From Terriglobia bacterium (GTDB lineage Bacteria > Acidobacteriota > Terriglobia > UBA7540), in the NCBI GenBank assembly GCA_020072655.1, contig JAIQGH010000002.1:1-64000 (forward strand): DNA of 64,000 bases, written 5' to 3'. The notes under the pieces are model-generated. The model was not told the DNA's origin. It saw nothing but the letters and a program-made list of their open reading frames with translations, and did not search any database. Positions 19,987 to 28,297 of the stretch are shown here, piece by piece. Each line of letters begins with the position of its first letter. Position 1 is the stretch's first letter. Both the position numbers and the translations under genes were made by a program.

Positions 19987-21010
19987 ACGAACGTCCCCAA
20001 GGAACTTCCCGCGGCTGGCGATGGTCGCCTGGCTGATCATCGCGCCGGCCGCTTGGGGCGCTCAGGACCCGCCCGCCCCCTCCCCGGCCCCCTCCGCAGA
20101 GCAGAAACCTCGCGAGTACACGATCAATGTGGACGTCAACATGGTGGTCCTCCACGCCACGGTGCTCGACAAGCGAGGGCGCCAGGTGGAAGATCTCCGC
20201 CAGGACAATTTCCGGGTTTACGAGGACGGCGTGCCGCAAAAGCTCGCCGTTTTCTCGCACGCCGACATCCCGGTCACGATGGGCATCGTGATCGACGACA
20301 GCGGAAGCATGCGCGAGAAGCGGACGGCGGTGAACGCCGCGGCGCTGGCGTTCGTCCGGACGTCGAACCCGCAAGACCAGGTCTTCGTCGTCAACTTCAA
20401 CGACGTGTACTACCTCGATACACCGGGCGACTTCGCTGCCAACCTGGAGGAACTCAAGTCCGCCCTCGATAAGATTGACTCGCGCGGGGGCACGGCTCTC
20501 TACGACGCCGTTTACGCCTCGCTCGACCACCTCAAGCTCGGCAACCGCGACAAGAAGGTGCTGCTCGTCATTACCGACGGGGAAGACAACGCCAGCCGCT
20601 ACACCCTCGAGGAGCTCTTCCGCTACGCGCAGAAATCCAATGCCGTCGTCTACACAATCGGCCTGCTGGGTTCGGAGGAGCCGGGCGGCTTGTTCAAGAT
20701 CAAAGGAGGGTCCCCTCACCGTGCCGCGAAAATCCTCCAGAAGCTGGCGGAAGTCACGGGTGGGCAGGCCTACTTGCCAAAATCCTTGGACGAAGTGGAA
20801 ACGACCTGTGTGGGTATCGCGCGCGATATCCGCGACCAGTACACGCTGGCCTATTATCCGAGCAATCCCAAGAAGGACGGCACCTATCGGACGGTGCGCG
20901 TGGATGCCACGTCGCCGCGCTCCCGCGACCGCCTGCAGGTCCGCACGCGCACGGGGTATTACGCGCCCCGGGCTCCCGCCTCGACTGCGCCGCCTTCAAG
21001 CGGCCAGTGA
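19970..21010 (+). CDS. secreted VWFA-domain protein 2 (paralog of the preceding gene)
   Basis: 346-residue paralog of the gene just upstream, sharing VDVNMVVLHATVLD, the MIDAS motif DDSGSMREK, RTSNPQDQVF, the SRGGTALYDAVYASL segment and the ending DIRDQYTLAYYPSNPKKDG. The signal peptide is MLRPSRR... with a hydrophobic core MVAWLIIAPAAWGA. Start ATG 19970 overlaps the upstream gene by 17 bases, implying translational coupling; ATG 19952 and ATG 20021 are alternatives. The pair probably arose by tandem duplication and is made as one unit. Convergent with the PAP2 gene, 30 bases away. Confidence 0.88.
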   Translation: MLRPSRRTSPRNFPRLAMVAWLIIAPAAWGAQDPPAPSPAPSAEQKPREYTINVDVNMVVLHATVLDKRGRQVEDLRQDNFRVYEDGVPQKLAVFSHADIPVTMGIVIDDSGSMREKRTAVNAAALAFVRTSNPQDQVFVVNFNDVYYLDTPGDFAANLEELKSALDKIDSRGGTALYDAVYASLDHLKLGNRDKKVLLVITDGEDNASRYTLEELFRYAQKSNAVVYTIGLLGSEEPGGLFKIKGGSPHRAAKILQKLAEVTGGQAYLPKSLDEVETTCVGIARDIRDQYTLAYYPSNPKKDGTYRTVRVDATSPRSRDRLQVRTRTGYYAPRAPASTAPPSSGQ

Positions 21011-21040
21011 TAATTTCCCAGACATCGCCTTGACTCGGGC

Positions 21041-21934
21041 TCAGCGCCGCGCCAGGACCACGTCGTGACTCAACACGTAACCGAGCACGGCGCCCGCGAA
21101 GACGTCCGACGGGAAATGCGACTGCAGCGGAACGCGCGAGAATCCCACCAGGCCCGCCAACCCATAAGCCGCCCAAGGAACCCAGCGATGCTGACGGTAA
21201 CGGTTGGCAAAAACCGTGGCGACTGAAAAGGCGGCGATCGTGTGCCCGGAGGGAAAAGATCCGCGGCCGCTCAGAAAGCGCCCCTTCGACTTGAACCAGG
21301 TGTGCGCGAAGTCGCCGTCGGGAGGAATGTCGTAAGGCCGCAGGCGCCGGTCGACATTCTTCATCACCAAGGTGAGAATTTCCGCGTCCGCCACCGCCTC
21401 TCCGACGAGCAGCGCCGTCTGCTGCACGTAGGAGTCGCGACGCGCGAGGCCTACCGCGTAGAACGAAAGTGGAACCACGGCGGTGGCAAGCGCCGTGTTG
21501 CGTCCGCTGAACGTGCGGTTGAAGCCGTCGAAACTGGTCGTGCGGCGGAAATAAGGAGTATCGTGCGGGTCCAGCGCCACCAACCCCGCCGTGGCGAGAA
21601 TGAAAGCCAGCGTGGGCTTGGTGTGTTGTCCCTCTGCCGCGTGCAGTGGGAATAGCCAGACGGGCTTCTGATCGTGAAGGATGTTGGGAACGAGAAGCTT
21701 CCAGGAAACCGCGCGCCCGGCATCGGGCGCAGGTTGAGCGTTGGACGTGGGGACGGCGGCGGCAGGAGTTGGGCTAGGCTCCTGGGCGCGCGCCGGCCCG
21801 GCGCCCAAGAGCAACGCCGCGATCAGGAGCGCCCGGCGAAGAGCCGCAGGGCCGCGCCTCGCGATCGCGCCTGCGCGTGGGAAGGTGATCCGACCCGCTA
21901 CCGCCGATCTCCCCCTGTGCCGAAACCGGATCAC
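21041..21934 (-). CDS. PAP2-family membrane-associated phosphatase
   Basis: Acid phosphatase/lipid phosphatase-type protein, 297 residues. An N-terminal signal or anchor (ALLIAALLLGAGPARAQ, about 34-50) is followed by the PAP2 core with all three motifs: KNVDRRLRP (K-x6-RP), GSFPSGH, and SRVPLQSHFPSD (SR-x5-H-x3-D). Likely acts in the periplasm on lipid-linked or soluble phosphate esters, for example undecaprenyl pyrophosphate. The start is GTG at 21934, 7 bases after the stop of the DUF2911 gene, so the two are an operon. The extended N-terminal region suggests a secreted form rather than a bare six-helix PAP2. Confidence 0.9.
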   Translation of the reverse strand: MIRFRHRGRSAVAGRITFPRAGAIARRGPAALRRALLIAALLLGAGPARAQEPSPTPAAAVPTSNAQPAPDAGRAVSWKLLVPNILHDQKPVWLFPLHAAEGQHTKPTLAFILATAGLVALDPHDTPYFRRTTSFDGFNRTFSGRNTALATAVVPLSFYAVGLARRDSYVQQTALLVGEAVADAEILTLVMKNVDRRLRPYDIPPDGDFAHTWFKSKGRFLSGRGSFPSGHTIAAFSVATVFANRYRQHRWVPWAAYGLAGLVGFSRVPLQSHFPSDVFAGAVLGYVLSHDVVLARR

Positions 21935-21941
21935 GCAGGGC

Positions 21942-22466
21942 TCACTTGGGAGCGAATTTCGTGGCGAGCACCATTTCGCCCCACTGGATGATGATCCCCC
22001 CTCCGCTTCCCTCTTTCTCCAGCGAGATCGTGACCTGCTCGGCGCTCTTATCAGCCTTGGCCTCCGTCAGGGGCGTAGCAGCGAGGTCTTGCGCGGGATC
22101 GTGCTGGGTGCCCCACTGGCCATGCTGCTTGTTGAAAACCAGGCTCCAACCTCCGCCCGCCTCCCTGCGCGCCCAGAGGCTATACTCCCCTTTCGGGACG
22201 GTCACGTCACCAAAGGCCAGATCGAGGCCTGTCGAGAAAGTTGTAGATTTATTCGAGCCCAGCCGCCAGAAGTCACCGGGCTTCAGCTCGCCGATCAATT
22301 GCTGCACGGTGCGTCCATTAAGCGCCGGCCGCCCGTACTCCACCGAGACGGTCTGCCCGTTCAACTCCAGCTTGGCCGTTCCGCGAGCCTGACCCTGTGC
22401 GCACGCCAGCGCGGCCGAAAGGGCGAGCATCGCCGTCAACCCGAAAACGCAAGACAGTCGCTTCAT
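21942..22466 (-). CDS. DUF2911 domain-containing secreted protein
   Basis: 174-residue exported protein of the DUF2911 family. It has a signal peptide MKRLSCVFGLTAMLALSAAL, followed by VSVEYGRPALNGRTV, a GDFWRLGSNKSTTFST segment and VPKGEYSLWARR, which are typical of the family. The ATG at 22466 has a textbook AGGAGG site 7 bases upstream, so upstream in-frame codons are rejected. Function is unknown; co-transcribed with the PAP2 gene. Confidence 0.9.
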   Translation of the reverse strand: MKRLSCVFGLTAMLALSAALACAQGQARGTAKLELNGQTVSVEYGRPALNGRTVQQLIGELKPGDFWRLGSNKSTTFSTGLDLAFGDVTVPKGEYSLWARREAGGGWSLVFNKQHGQWGTQHDPAQDLAATPLTEAKADKSAEQVTISLEKEGSGGGIIIQWGEMVLATKFAPK

Positions 22467-23019
22467 CGTCGCCTCCTGAGATTTTGAAGATTCCTCTGCC
22501 GCCGGCACCTGACGTATGCCGCGTCGGTACGAGGCCTGATTCGAAGACTGCTCCTAATGTGTCCGGTTTCGAAAGCCCGTGCCCCACTGAGGGGCAATGT
22601 CCAAAACAAATGCCACGGCGCGGCCCTCGCCGAATGTCCGGACAACAATTGCCAGATCGCCCGTCCGCCTGACCGTGGCCACGACCTTGCCGCTCTTATT
22701 CGGAGCGATGCGATTATAACCGTGAAGGATGGGATTTGGCGACTATTCGATTCCCCGCATGAGCGGACGCTTCGACTGTTTCACTCACACCGTGGCACCC
22801 TCGGGCGCGCCGTGCCAATCTCCGGCATCGCGCCGGCCCGAAAACGTCGCATAGTCGCTGATCATTGCCAACGGCCCGCCCTCGCATAATGGCTCGCCAG
22901 CCGACTCAAGACATTGCAGACCCATCGGTGCGCCCGGTAAACCTGTTGACACGGAGTTATCGAGCAGTAGCATATACTCGGGGTGTTTGTCAGCACGAAA
23001 ACATCATGGAGTGAAGGTC
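22467..23019. other. 553-base divergent intergenic region
   Basis: No gene was recognised between the DUF2911 gene and the FtsH-like gene. Near the right end is a perfect -35 hexamer TTGACA (22946-22951), with TAGCAT (22968-22973, 16-base spacer) or the better TATACT (22973-22978, 21-base spacer) as -10 candidates for the plus-strand gene. Open frames here have no familiar residues and are likely chance. Confidence 0.45.
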
Positions 23020-23490
23020 ATGGCCTCACGCCGTCCTGCAAGACAACCGATCTTCTGGATCGTGCTCGTAGGGTTTGCTTTGCTCATGTGGGCTGTCGTC
23101 AGATCGAACACCCGCGAGCGAACCCGAGATGTCACTCTCACCCAGTTCATGGACGAACTCGAAGGTGACAACATTCGCCAGGTCACTTTGACAGCGAGCA
23201 ATGGTTCGGGAATGCTCGATGCGCTTGGGATCCTTAGGAAGAACAATGAGCTCGTCCGTTCCACAGTGCCCTCGGATTATCCCGACCTGTACAGGACCCT
23301 TCGGGAGAAAAAGGTTGAGGTGATTCTGGATGCGGACTCTGGTCGCACTTGGCAGGCGTGGTTTATCTACTACTTGCCTTTTGTTCTTCTCTTAGGCATG
23401 TGGGTTTATTTCATGCGGCAGTTACGGGAAGGACTCCGGGGATACAGGCCACCGCCTGGGCCACTGGCTGCTGGCCCTCCCGAGAAGTGA
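23020..23490 (+). CDS. stand-alone FtsH N-terminal domain protein (no AAA, no protease)
   Basis: 156-residue inner-membrane protein that looks like only the first quarter of FtsH. A cytoplasmic start is followed by TM1 (PIFWIVLVGFALLMWAVV, about 10-28), an FtsH-extracellular-type periplasmic domain (about 35-105; LTQFMDELEGDNIRQVTL, then LYRTLREKKVEVI), TM2 (about 108-127; YYLPFVLLLGMWVYFM), then a short Pro-rich tail LREGLRGYRPPPGP. In FtsH, the FMRQ after TM2 leads to the AAA domain; here the protein ends 24 residues later with a normal stop. The ATG at 23020 has GGAG 8 bases upstream. It may be a modulator that joins FtsH hexamers, or a degenerate duplicate. Confidence 0.75.
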   Translation: MASRRPARQPIFWIVLVGFALLMWAVVRSNTRERTRDVTLTQFMDELEGDNIRQVTLTASNGSGMLDALGILRKNNELVRSTVPSDYPDLYRTLREKKVEVILDADSGRTWQAWFIYYLPFVLLLGMWVYFMRQLREGLRGYRPPPGPLAAGPPEK

Positions 23491-23497
23491 GGCGCTC

Positions 23498-24442
23498 TCA
23501 CCAATCCGCTTGCGCCAAGTGCTTCGCGAACTCGTCCAGCTCGACCGGTAGGGGAGCCCTCACTTCAATTATTTCTCCCTTCGTTGGGTGGCGGAATTCG
23601 AGGGTGGCCGCATGGAGGAAGGTTCGTGTGAGCGTCGGCAGTTCCCGGCCTCCAAAGCATAGTTTGCCAGGAGCGCCATAGAGCGTGTCGCCGACGATCG
23701 GATGGCCGAGGGATGCGAAGTGCACGCGAATCTGGTGCGTGCGTCCGGTGCGCGGCGCAGCTTCGAGCAAGGTGAAGTGCGGGAAGCGGCGCTGGACCCG
23801 ATAGCGTGTCAGCGCCTCGCGCGGCCGGATGCCTCCCACCTTCATGCGCGTGCGGCGAACGGGGTCTCGGCCCACGGGCTTAGAAATCTCGCCGGCGTCC
23901 TGCGCGACGCGGCCGTGGACGAGAACCAGGTAGGTCTTGCGCACTTCCCTTCCCTTGAATTGCGAGGCCAGCGCGCGGTGGGTGAAATCGTTCTTCGCGA
24001 CAACCACCAGACCGGAGGTCAGGCGGTCCAAGCGATGCACAATACCGGGCCGCAATTCTCCGCTGACTTTGGAGAGCGTCCGGATGTGATGAAGAAGCGC
24101 GTTGACGAGCGTTCCGCTCCTGACGCCTGCGCCGACGTGCACGACCATGCCGGCGGGCTTGTTAACCACCACGAGGTCGTCATCCTCGTAAATGATCTCG
24201 AGCGGAAGCGCCTCGGGCGTGGCGCGCAATTCTTCGCGTTCGATTTCGACCCGGAGACAATCACCTGACACCACGGCTTCGCCCGGCTTGCGGACCACTC
24301 TGCCGCCCGTCGTTACCAAGCCCGAACGAATCAGACGCTGAATCTGGCTGCGGCTGATCTCAGGGATCAGGCCTGCCAGATACACGTCGCAACGCGCTCC
24401 AGCGTCCTCTTCAGCAACGATAAATTCGCGCACTTCGTGCAT
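23498..24442 (-). CDS. rluD: RluA/RluD-family 23S rRNA pseudouridine synthase
   Basis: Isomerises uridines in rRNA. The 314-residue protein has an N-terminal S4 RNA-binding domain (about 18-75; SRSQIQRLIRSGLVTTGG) and the catalytic domain with PGIVHRLDRLTSGLVVVAK, whose Asp in HRLD is the nucleophile, then RTGRTHQIRVHFASLGHPI. The ATG at 24442 is preferred over an upstream frame extension with no homology. The family assignment is firm; whether it modifies the RluD or another site is not certain. It follows lspA (72 bases) in an ileS-lspA-rluD run, a frequent arrangement. Confidence 0.93.
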   Translation of the reverse strand: MHEVREFIVAEEDAGARCDVYLAGLIPEISRSQIQRLIRSGLVTTGGRVVRKPGEAVVSGDCLRVEIEREELRATPEALPLEIIYEDDDLVVVNKPAGMVVHVGAGVRSGTLVNALLHHIRTLSKVSGELRPGIVHRLDRLTSGLVVVAKNDFTHRALASQFKGREVRKTYLVLVHGRVAQDAGEISKPVGRDPVRRTRMKVGGIRPREALTRYRVQRRFPHFTLLEAAPRTGRTHQIRVHFASLGHPIVGDTLYGAPGKLCFGGRELPTLTRTFLHAATLEFRHPTKGEIIEVRAPLPVELDEFAKHLAQADW

Positions 24443-24514
24443 ACTCGTCCGCTCGCCACGAACACACCAACCCTCTGGCCATGCAGCAGCGGGCATGGCG
24501 TCGCTCGCCTAGGC

Positions 24515-25015
24515 CTATTCCGACGAAATCAGATGAAAAATCAAAAAGCCGGCGCCAGCCACGATGGCGCTATCCGCCAAGTTGAAGGAAGGCCAGTGAT
24601 AGCTCCCAATGTAAGCGTCAATGAAATCCAGAACCTGTCCGAAGCGGATGCGGTCGGCGAGATTGCTCACCGCCCCGCCCAGAATCAGCGCCACGCCCAC
24701 GCCCGACTGCCAGGCCAGCGGCTTCGATTTCCAGACGAGCGAAACGACAAAAACCAACAGCGCGATCGAGGCCACCACGAGCAAAGCTGTCTTCCACCGG
24801 GCCGGTGAATCGGAAAAGAGTCCGAACGCTGCCCCGGGATTCCGACTGTAAACGAGGTTCAGGAAATGGGGAATGACGGGGATGACCGTGTGTGATGGGA
24901 CCGAGCGTTCTACCAGTGCTTTGGTGGCTTGATCGCCAGCGAGAATCGCCAGAGCGAGAGATCCGTATAAAGCCTTCGAGGACTTCCGGACTCGCGCGGC
25001 AAGGTTCTGCGACAT
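24515..25015 (-). CDS. lspA: lipoprotein signal peptidase (signal peptidase II)
   Basis: Inner-membrane aspartyl protease that removes signal peptides from prolipoproteins. The 166-residue protein has four predicted membrane helices and the family motifs: DQATKALVE, NLVYSRNPGAAFGLF, GGAVSNLADRIRFGQVLDFID (first catalytic Asp in the NLADR segment) and FNLADSAIVAG (second Asp). The start is ATG at 25015. It follows ileS by 33 bases, the classic ileS-lspA pairing. Confidence 0.96.
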   Translation of the reverse strand: MSQNLAARVRKSSKALYGSLALAILAGDQATKALVERSVPSHTVIPVIPHFLNLVYSRNPGAAFGLFSDSPARWKTALLVVASIALLVFVVSLVWKSKPLAWQSGVGVALILGGAVSNLADRIRFGQVLDFIDAYIGSYHWPSFNLADSAIVAGAGFLIFHLISSE

Positions 25016-25048
25016 ATCAGCATCCGGGGAGCGGGCGCAGAGAGCGGA

Positions 25049-27895
25049 TCAGTGACCCATCTCCTTCAACGCTGCCGAACAACGCTCGCAGACGGTAGGA
25101 TAGCGGGCATCTTCGCCGACTCGTTCCGAATAGTTCCAGCAGCGCTCGCACTTGCGCCCCGCCGCCTTCTCGACGCGCACCCCAAGCTCGGGGAGTTCAG
25201 TGGGCGAAGCGTCGGCGTGGGACGGAGCAAGTTCCACCTGCGAGACGATGAACAGGGTGGGCAGGAACGCCCGGTACTGGCTCAGAAGGGTCGCGAGACC
25301 GCCCGAGGCCGCGAGCACGATTTTGGCCTCCAGTGAGCCTCCGATGAACTTGCTTTGGCGCGCCGCTTCGAGGGCCTTGAGGACTTCGCTGCGGACGGCG
25401 ATGAGTTGCGGCCAATTCCCCAGCGAGCTCAGATGCGCATTCGGAATCGCCTCACGCAGTCGCTGGGGAGGGACAAAGGTCGAAAAGTGGACGCTCGGCT
25501 CGCGCCGGCCACTCTCTCCAGAGGGCGGCAACTGACACCAGACCTCTTCCGCCGTGAAGCACATCAGCGGCGCGAGCGCCCGCACGAGCGCATCCGCGAT
25601 CCGATAGATCGTCGATTGCGCCGCGCGCCGTCGGGGCGAAGCGGTGGGGGCCGTGTAAAGCCGGTCCTTCAAAATGTCAAAGTAAAAAGCGCTCAGATCC
25701 ACGGTCGCGAAGTCACAGACCGCGCGGTACACCTTGTGAAAAGCGTACTCCTCGTACGCCCCCTTGACTCGTTCGAGCACTTCCGCGGTCTTCGCAAGCG
25801 CCCAGGAATCGATTTCCTGAAGCTGGTCACCCCGAACCATGTCGCGTTTGGGATTGAAATCGTAAAGATTCGCCAGGCAGTAGCGGAAGGTGTTGCGCAG
25901 CTTGCGATACGCTTCGGAAAGCCGGACGAGCATCTCCTCGGAGATGCCGGCGTCCTCACCAAGGACCAACGAGGCGGCCCAGAGGCGCAGCACTTCGGCG
26001 CCATGCGTCTTGATGATTTCCGTCGGCTCGATGACGTTGCCGAGCGACTTCGACATGGCGCGCCCCTGCGCGTCGAGAACCCATCCGTGCGTCAGCACCT
26101 GACGATACGGGGCGGCGTCGTGGGTGCAGATGCCCACCAGAAGCGAGCTGTGAAACCAGCCGCGGTACTGGTCGCCCGCCTCCAGGTAGACGTCGGCGGG
26201 CCAAGGAAGATCTGGGCGGTGTCCCAGCACGGCATGGTGGCTTGCTCCAGAATCGAACCAGACGTCAAGGATGTCGGTCTCCTTGCGGAGGTTGTTCCCG
26301 CCGCAGGAGGGACATTGTGTCCCCGGCGGCAGGAGATCCGCGATGGCGTGCGTGTACCAGGCGTCGGCGCCCTCTTGGCGGAACAAGTCGATCGCCGGCC
26401 GGGCCAGCCGGGCGCCGAGTTCGGGGGGGTCGACCAGGGGTTTCCGGCAGGTTTCACAATGAAAGACCGTGATGGGCACGCCCCACACCCGCTGCCGCGA
26501 GATGCACCAATCGGGCCGCGTAGCAATCATATTGGAGATGCGCTCTTCACCCCACTCGGGCAGCCAACGCACTTTCTTGATCTCTTCCAGCGCGCGTTGC
26601 CTTAACCGGCGGTGATCGATATTCACGAACCACTGCTCGTTGGCGCGGAAGATGACAGGATTGTGGCATCGCCAGCAGTGCGGGTAAGAGTGCGACAACC
26701 AGCCCAGCGATCCCACGAGCGCGCCGCGAGCCTTGAGCAATTCCGTGATTGGCTCGTTCGCCTCGAAAACCGTCTTGCCGTTGAATTCGGGCAGGCCCTC
26801 CGTAAATTCGCCCGCGTCGCCGACGGGACTGTAGACCTCGAGCCCGTACTTTATCCCCGTCTCGTAGTCCTCGCGACCGTGGCCGGGAGCGGTATGGACG
26901 CACCCCGTTCCGTCCTCGGCGGTGACGTAGTCGGCGAGAACTCCCAGCACCTTTCGCTCCAGGAAGGGATGCTGCATCTCGCTGCGGTCAAAGCGTCTGC
27001 CGGGAATTCGGGCGAGGATTGATGTTGCCTTAAGACCGGTCTCATGGAGCGTCGGCTCATAGCGGCGGCTCTCGAGGATGTAGACATCACCGTGATCGTC
27101 AGCGGCCGCCACGTATTCAAAGTCCGGGTGAAACGCCACCGCCATGCTGGCTGGGAGGGTCCACGGGGTGGTCGTCCAGATAACGACCCAGACTTTTCGG
27201 CCGGCGAGGGCGGGATCCAAACGGCCAGGATCGCTTAGCAGTGCATAGCGAACGTAGATGGAGGGGCTGCGGTGGTCTTCGTACTCCACCTCGGCCTCGG
27301 CCAGCGCTGTCTTGTCCTTGATGCACCAATAAACCGGCTTGCGCCCGCGATAGACGTAACCCTGTTCGAGGTACTGGAGAAAGGCCTCGGCAATCACCGC
27401 CTCGTACTCATAATCCATCGTCAGGTAAGGCCGCTCCCATTCCCCGAGGACGCCCAGCCGCCGGAAATCCTCGCGCTGGATCTCGACGAACTTTTCCGCG
27501 TAGCGCCGACACTCCTGGCGGACCTCCACGACGCTCATCGTCGCTTTGCGCGGGCCTAGTTCTTTGTCAATGTTGATTTCAATGGGCAGCCCATGGCAAT
27601 CCCATCCGGGCAGGTAAGGAGCGTTGAAGCCCATAAGCGTCCGGGACTTAACAATGAAGTCCTTGAGAATCTTGTTGAGAGCGGTCCCCAGGTGAATCCT
27701 GCCGTTGGCGTACGGTGGCCCGTCGTGGAGGGTGAAAATCGGGGCCTCGCGTCGCGCCCTCCGGATTTGTCCGTAGAGATCCTCCTTTACCCACTTCTCA
27801 AGCCATTTGGGCTCGTTTTGCGGCAGGTTTGCTTTCATCGGAAAACTGGTTTGCGGCAGGTTGAGTGTGCTCTTCAGGTCCAGCGCCTTCTGCAT
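25049..27895 (-). CDS. ileS: isoleucine--tRNA ligase
   Basis: Charges tRNA-Ile. The 948-residue class I synthetase has its HIGH-type motif in PPYANGRIHLG (residues 60-70), a CP1 editing domain (TTPWTLPASMAVAFHPDFEY), the KMSKS-type loop MSKS at 614-617 (Lys616), an anticodon-binding domain, and a C-terminal zinc finger with Cys916, Cys919, Cys936 and Cys939. The zinc finger marks it as the standard bacterial IleS type. The start is ATG at 27895 with GGAGGA just upstream. A strong promoter lies 30-60 bases upstream and the leader is too short for a T-box riboswitch. Confidence 0.97.
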   Translation of the reverse strand: MQKALDLKSTLNLPQTSFPMKANLPQNEPKWLEKWVKEDLYGQIRRARREAPIFTLHDGPPYANGRIHLGTALNKILKDFIVKSRTLMGFNAPYLPGWDCHGLPIEINIDKELGPRKATMSVVEVRQECRRYAEKFVEIQREDFRRLGVLGEWERPYLTMDYEYEAVIAEAFLQYLEQGYVYRGRKPVYWCIKDKTALAEAEVEYEDHRSPSIYVRYALLSDPGRLDPALAGRKVWVVIWTTTPWTLPASMAVAFHPDFEYVAAADDHGDVYILESRRYEPTLHETGLKATSILARIPGRRFDRSEMQHPFLERKVLGVLADYVTAEDGTGCVHTAPGHGREDYETGIKYGLEVYSPVGDAGEFTEGLPEFNGKTVFEANEPITELLKARGALVGSLGWLSHSYPHCWRCHNPVIFRANEQWFVNIDHRRLRQRALEEIKKVRWLPEWGEERISNMIATRPDWCISRQRVWGVPITVFHCETCRKPLVDPPELGARLARPAIDLFRQEGADAWYTHAIADLLPPGTQCPSCGGNNLRKETDILDVWFDSGASHHAVLGHRPDLPWPADVYLEAGDQYRGWFHSSLLVGICTHDAAPYRQVLTHGWVLDAQGRAMSKSLGNVIEPTEIIKTHGAEVLRLWAASLVLGEDAGISEEMLVRLSEAYRKLRNTFRYCLANLYDFNPKRDMVRGDQLQEIDSWALAKTAEVLERVKGAYEEYAFHKVYRAVCDFATVDLSAFYFDILKDRLYTAPTASPRRRAAQSTIYRIADALVRALAPLMCFTAEEVWCQLPPSGESGRREPSVHFSTFVPPQRLREAIPNAHLSSLGNWPQLIAVRSEVLKALEAARQSKFIGGSLEAKIVLAASGGLATLLSQYRAFLPTLFIVSQVELAPSHADASPTELPELGVRVEKAAGRKCERCWNYSERVGEDARYPTVCERCSAALKEMGH

Positions 27896-27924
27896 GAATC
27901 CTCCGGAGGAAGTTAAAACAACGC

Positions 27925-27954
27925 ATTATAGAGAACAATCCGCAGGGGTGTCCA
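27925..27954 (-). promoter_or_regulatory. sigma70-type promoter for ileS-lspA-rluD
   Basis: On the minus strand: TGGACA (27954-27949, one mismatch to TTGACA), an 18-base spacer, and a perfect TATAAT (27930-27925). Transcription would start near 27918, about 23 bases before the ileS ATG, leaving room only for the GGAGGA ribosome-binding site. The remaining 343 bases up to 28297 hold no recognisable gene. They contain an 8-base T run (28032-28039) and a short GCGGCGAA/TTCGCC hairpin (28121-28135) upstream of the tonB-like gene. Confidence 0.8.
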
Positions 27955-28297
27955 GTAAGCCATCCGGGCCAATCTGGCCGCCCGGCAAGCTACCGCTCAG
28001 CGAGCGGGGGGACCAGGCGGGAGAAGACGGCCTTTTTTTTCGCAACTTCGAAGACTTTCGGCGCGTCAAATGAATAAGGAAGCATCTGACGGTGGGCAAG
28101 GAGCGAACGGATTTTGACCTTATGCGGCGAACTTCGCCTGTGGTAGACTGAAGCAAGTTCGGCGCAGCAAGGACCGACGGGGCGGAAAAGCCCGTTTGCG
28201 TTCCAAGGCAACTCTGTGCAAGGAACGCACATCTGCATTAAGGGTAGGCACAAACTTGGCTGCGGTGAGGCTGCCGTGAGACCAAGAAAGATACGGC

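Noticed and set aside
28110-28155. Promoter for the tonB-like gene (TTGACC and TAGACT)
   Set aside because: The spacer is about 24 bases, too long for a normal promoter.
27896-28297. T-box riboswitch upstream of ileS
   Set aside because: The likely transcription start is only about 23 bases before the ileS ATG, so there is no leader to hold a T-box.
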